From NCBI GenBank assembly GCA_030068145.1, contig JAPJBO010000607.1, positions 62,001-126,000 on the forward strand: DNA of 64,000 bases, given 5' to 3'. The notes under the pieces are model-generated. The model was not told where the DNA came from. It saw only the letters and a program-made list of their open reading frames with translations, and did not search any database. The DNA is from Diplonema papillatum. Lineage: Eukaryota; Euglenozoa; Diplonemea; Diplonemida; Diplonemidae. Of this stretch, positions 63,591-64,000 are shown piece after piece. Position 1 is the first letter of the stretch; every line of letters starts with the position of its first letter. The position numbers and the translations under genes are program-made.

Positions 63591-64000
63591 GGGTAGCCTT
63601 GCACGCTCGATTCGATAGGTCGGCTTTTTTTTTTTTTTTTGGCCGCGGGATCAGGGAAGTAGCTTGAGCTCTGAGCCCCGTAAAATCCTACCAAATGTTG
63701 TACAGAGCACTTTCCAGGGTCCTCGTGGCATTTGGTGCGTGTGGAGCTCAGACCGGCACTGTGTTGAGGGTGTGGGGTGTTCGGACGAAATGCGGCACGT
63801 GCAAGTGGGTTTTGCTCATCGAAGGTACGCCACACAGCAAGAATTGCTTGCCGCTTTGTTGTAGTCGACTGTGGCAACTTTGTAGTTGTCACTACTGTCC
63901 ACCACAGAGACTGTCCTTCGGGAAGCAAAAAAGCCATGCGAAGAAGGCAAGTGTCGCCTGGTGGTTATCTGCGACAGCAGGGCAGCTGCGGTCTTCTTGG
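63591..64000. other. No supportable gene at window end
   Basis: T-run at 63627-63643, otherwise unremarkable sequence without recognisable domains. Confidence 0.35.

Overview
This 64 kb window looks like repeat-rich nuclear DNA from a unicellular eukaryote, probably an alga or other protist. No bacterial-type operon is visible. Long stretches lack any supportable gene. Several coding pieces end at plausible GT/AG splice sites, there are many micro- and minisatellites, and one short piece matches the eukaryotic 18S rRNA 5' end. The host cannot be named from this sequence.

Layout. 1-4.6 kb: a MITE end, a 188-bp tandem repeat, two oppositely oriented blocks of a 31-bp minisatellite, and an 18S rRNA 5' fragment. 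4.6-12.4 kb: dispersed and tandem repeats, a 203-bp MITE with perfect terminal inverted repeats (TIRs), and two solo termini of a tyrosine-recombinase (YR) retrotransposon. 12.5-18.3 kb: a YR retrotransposon on the + strand (gag-like, YR, RT, RNase H) lying between two copies of a low-complexity exon. 18.3-31.6 kb: duplicated segments, a telomere-like GGGTTAGGGT block, AT-rich minisatellites, a few exon-like pieces and a large 25-26-bp minisatellite. 32.8-39.7 kb: a large LINE on the - strand with one ORF of more than 2000 codons (tandem OTU protease domains, AP endonuclease, RT, RNase H and a C-terminal Cys/His tail), bracketed by (TG)n tracts. 40-57 kb: more dispersed families, solo termini, fold-back and TIR elements, a Cys-rich terminal exon and a TIR element encoding an AT-hook protein. 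57.0-61.9 kb: a second YR retrotransposon (- strand) with complete split direct repeats A1-internal-B1-A2-B2. 61.9-64 kb: repeat fragments and an 88-bp tandem array.

Most recognisable coding sequence belongs to three retroelements. The two YR elements differ in sequence but share two unusual traits. The recombinase lies upstream of RT-RNase H, and the RT active site reads W-x-D-N instead of the usual Y-x-D-D. The second element appears to have left several solo A-B footprints in the same window, which suggests a lineage that has moved and been excised here repeatedly. The most distinctive protein is the LINE polyprotein with two OTU domains, the first sitting directly against a CA microsatellite.
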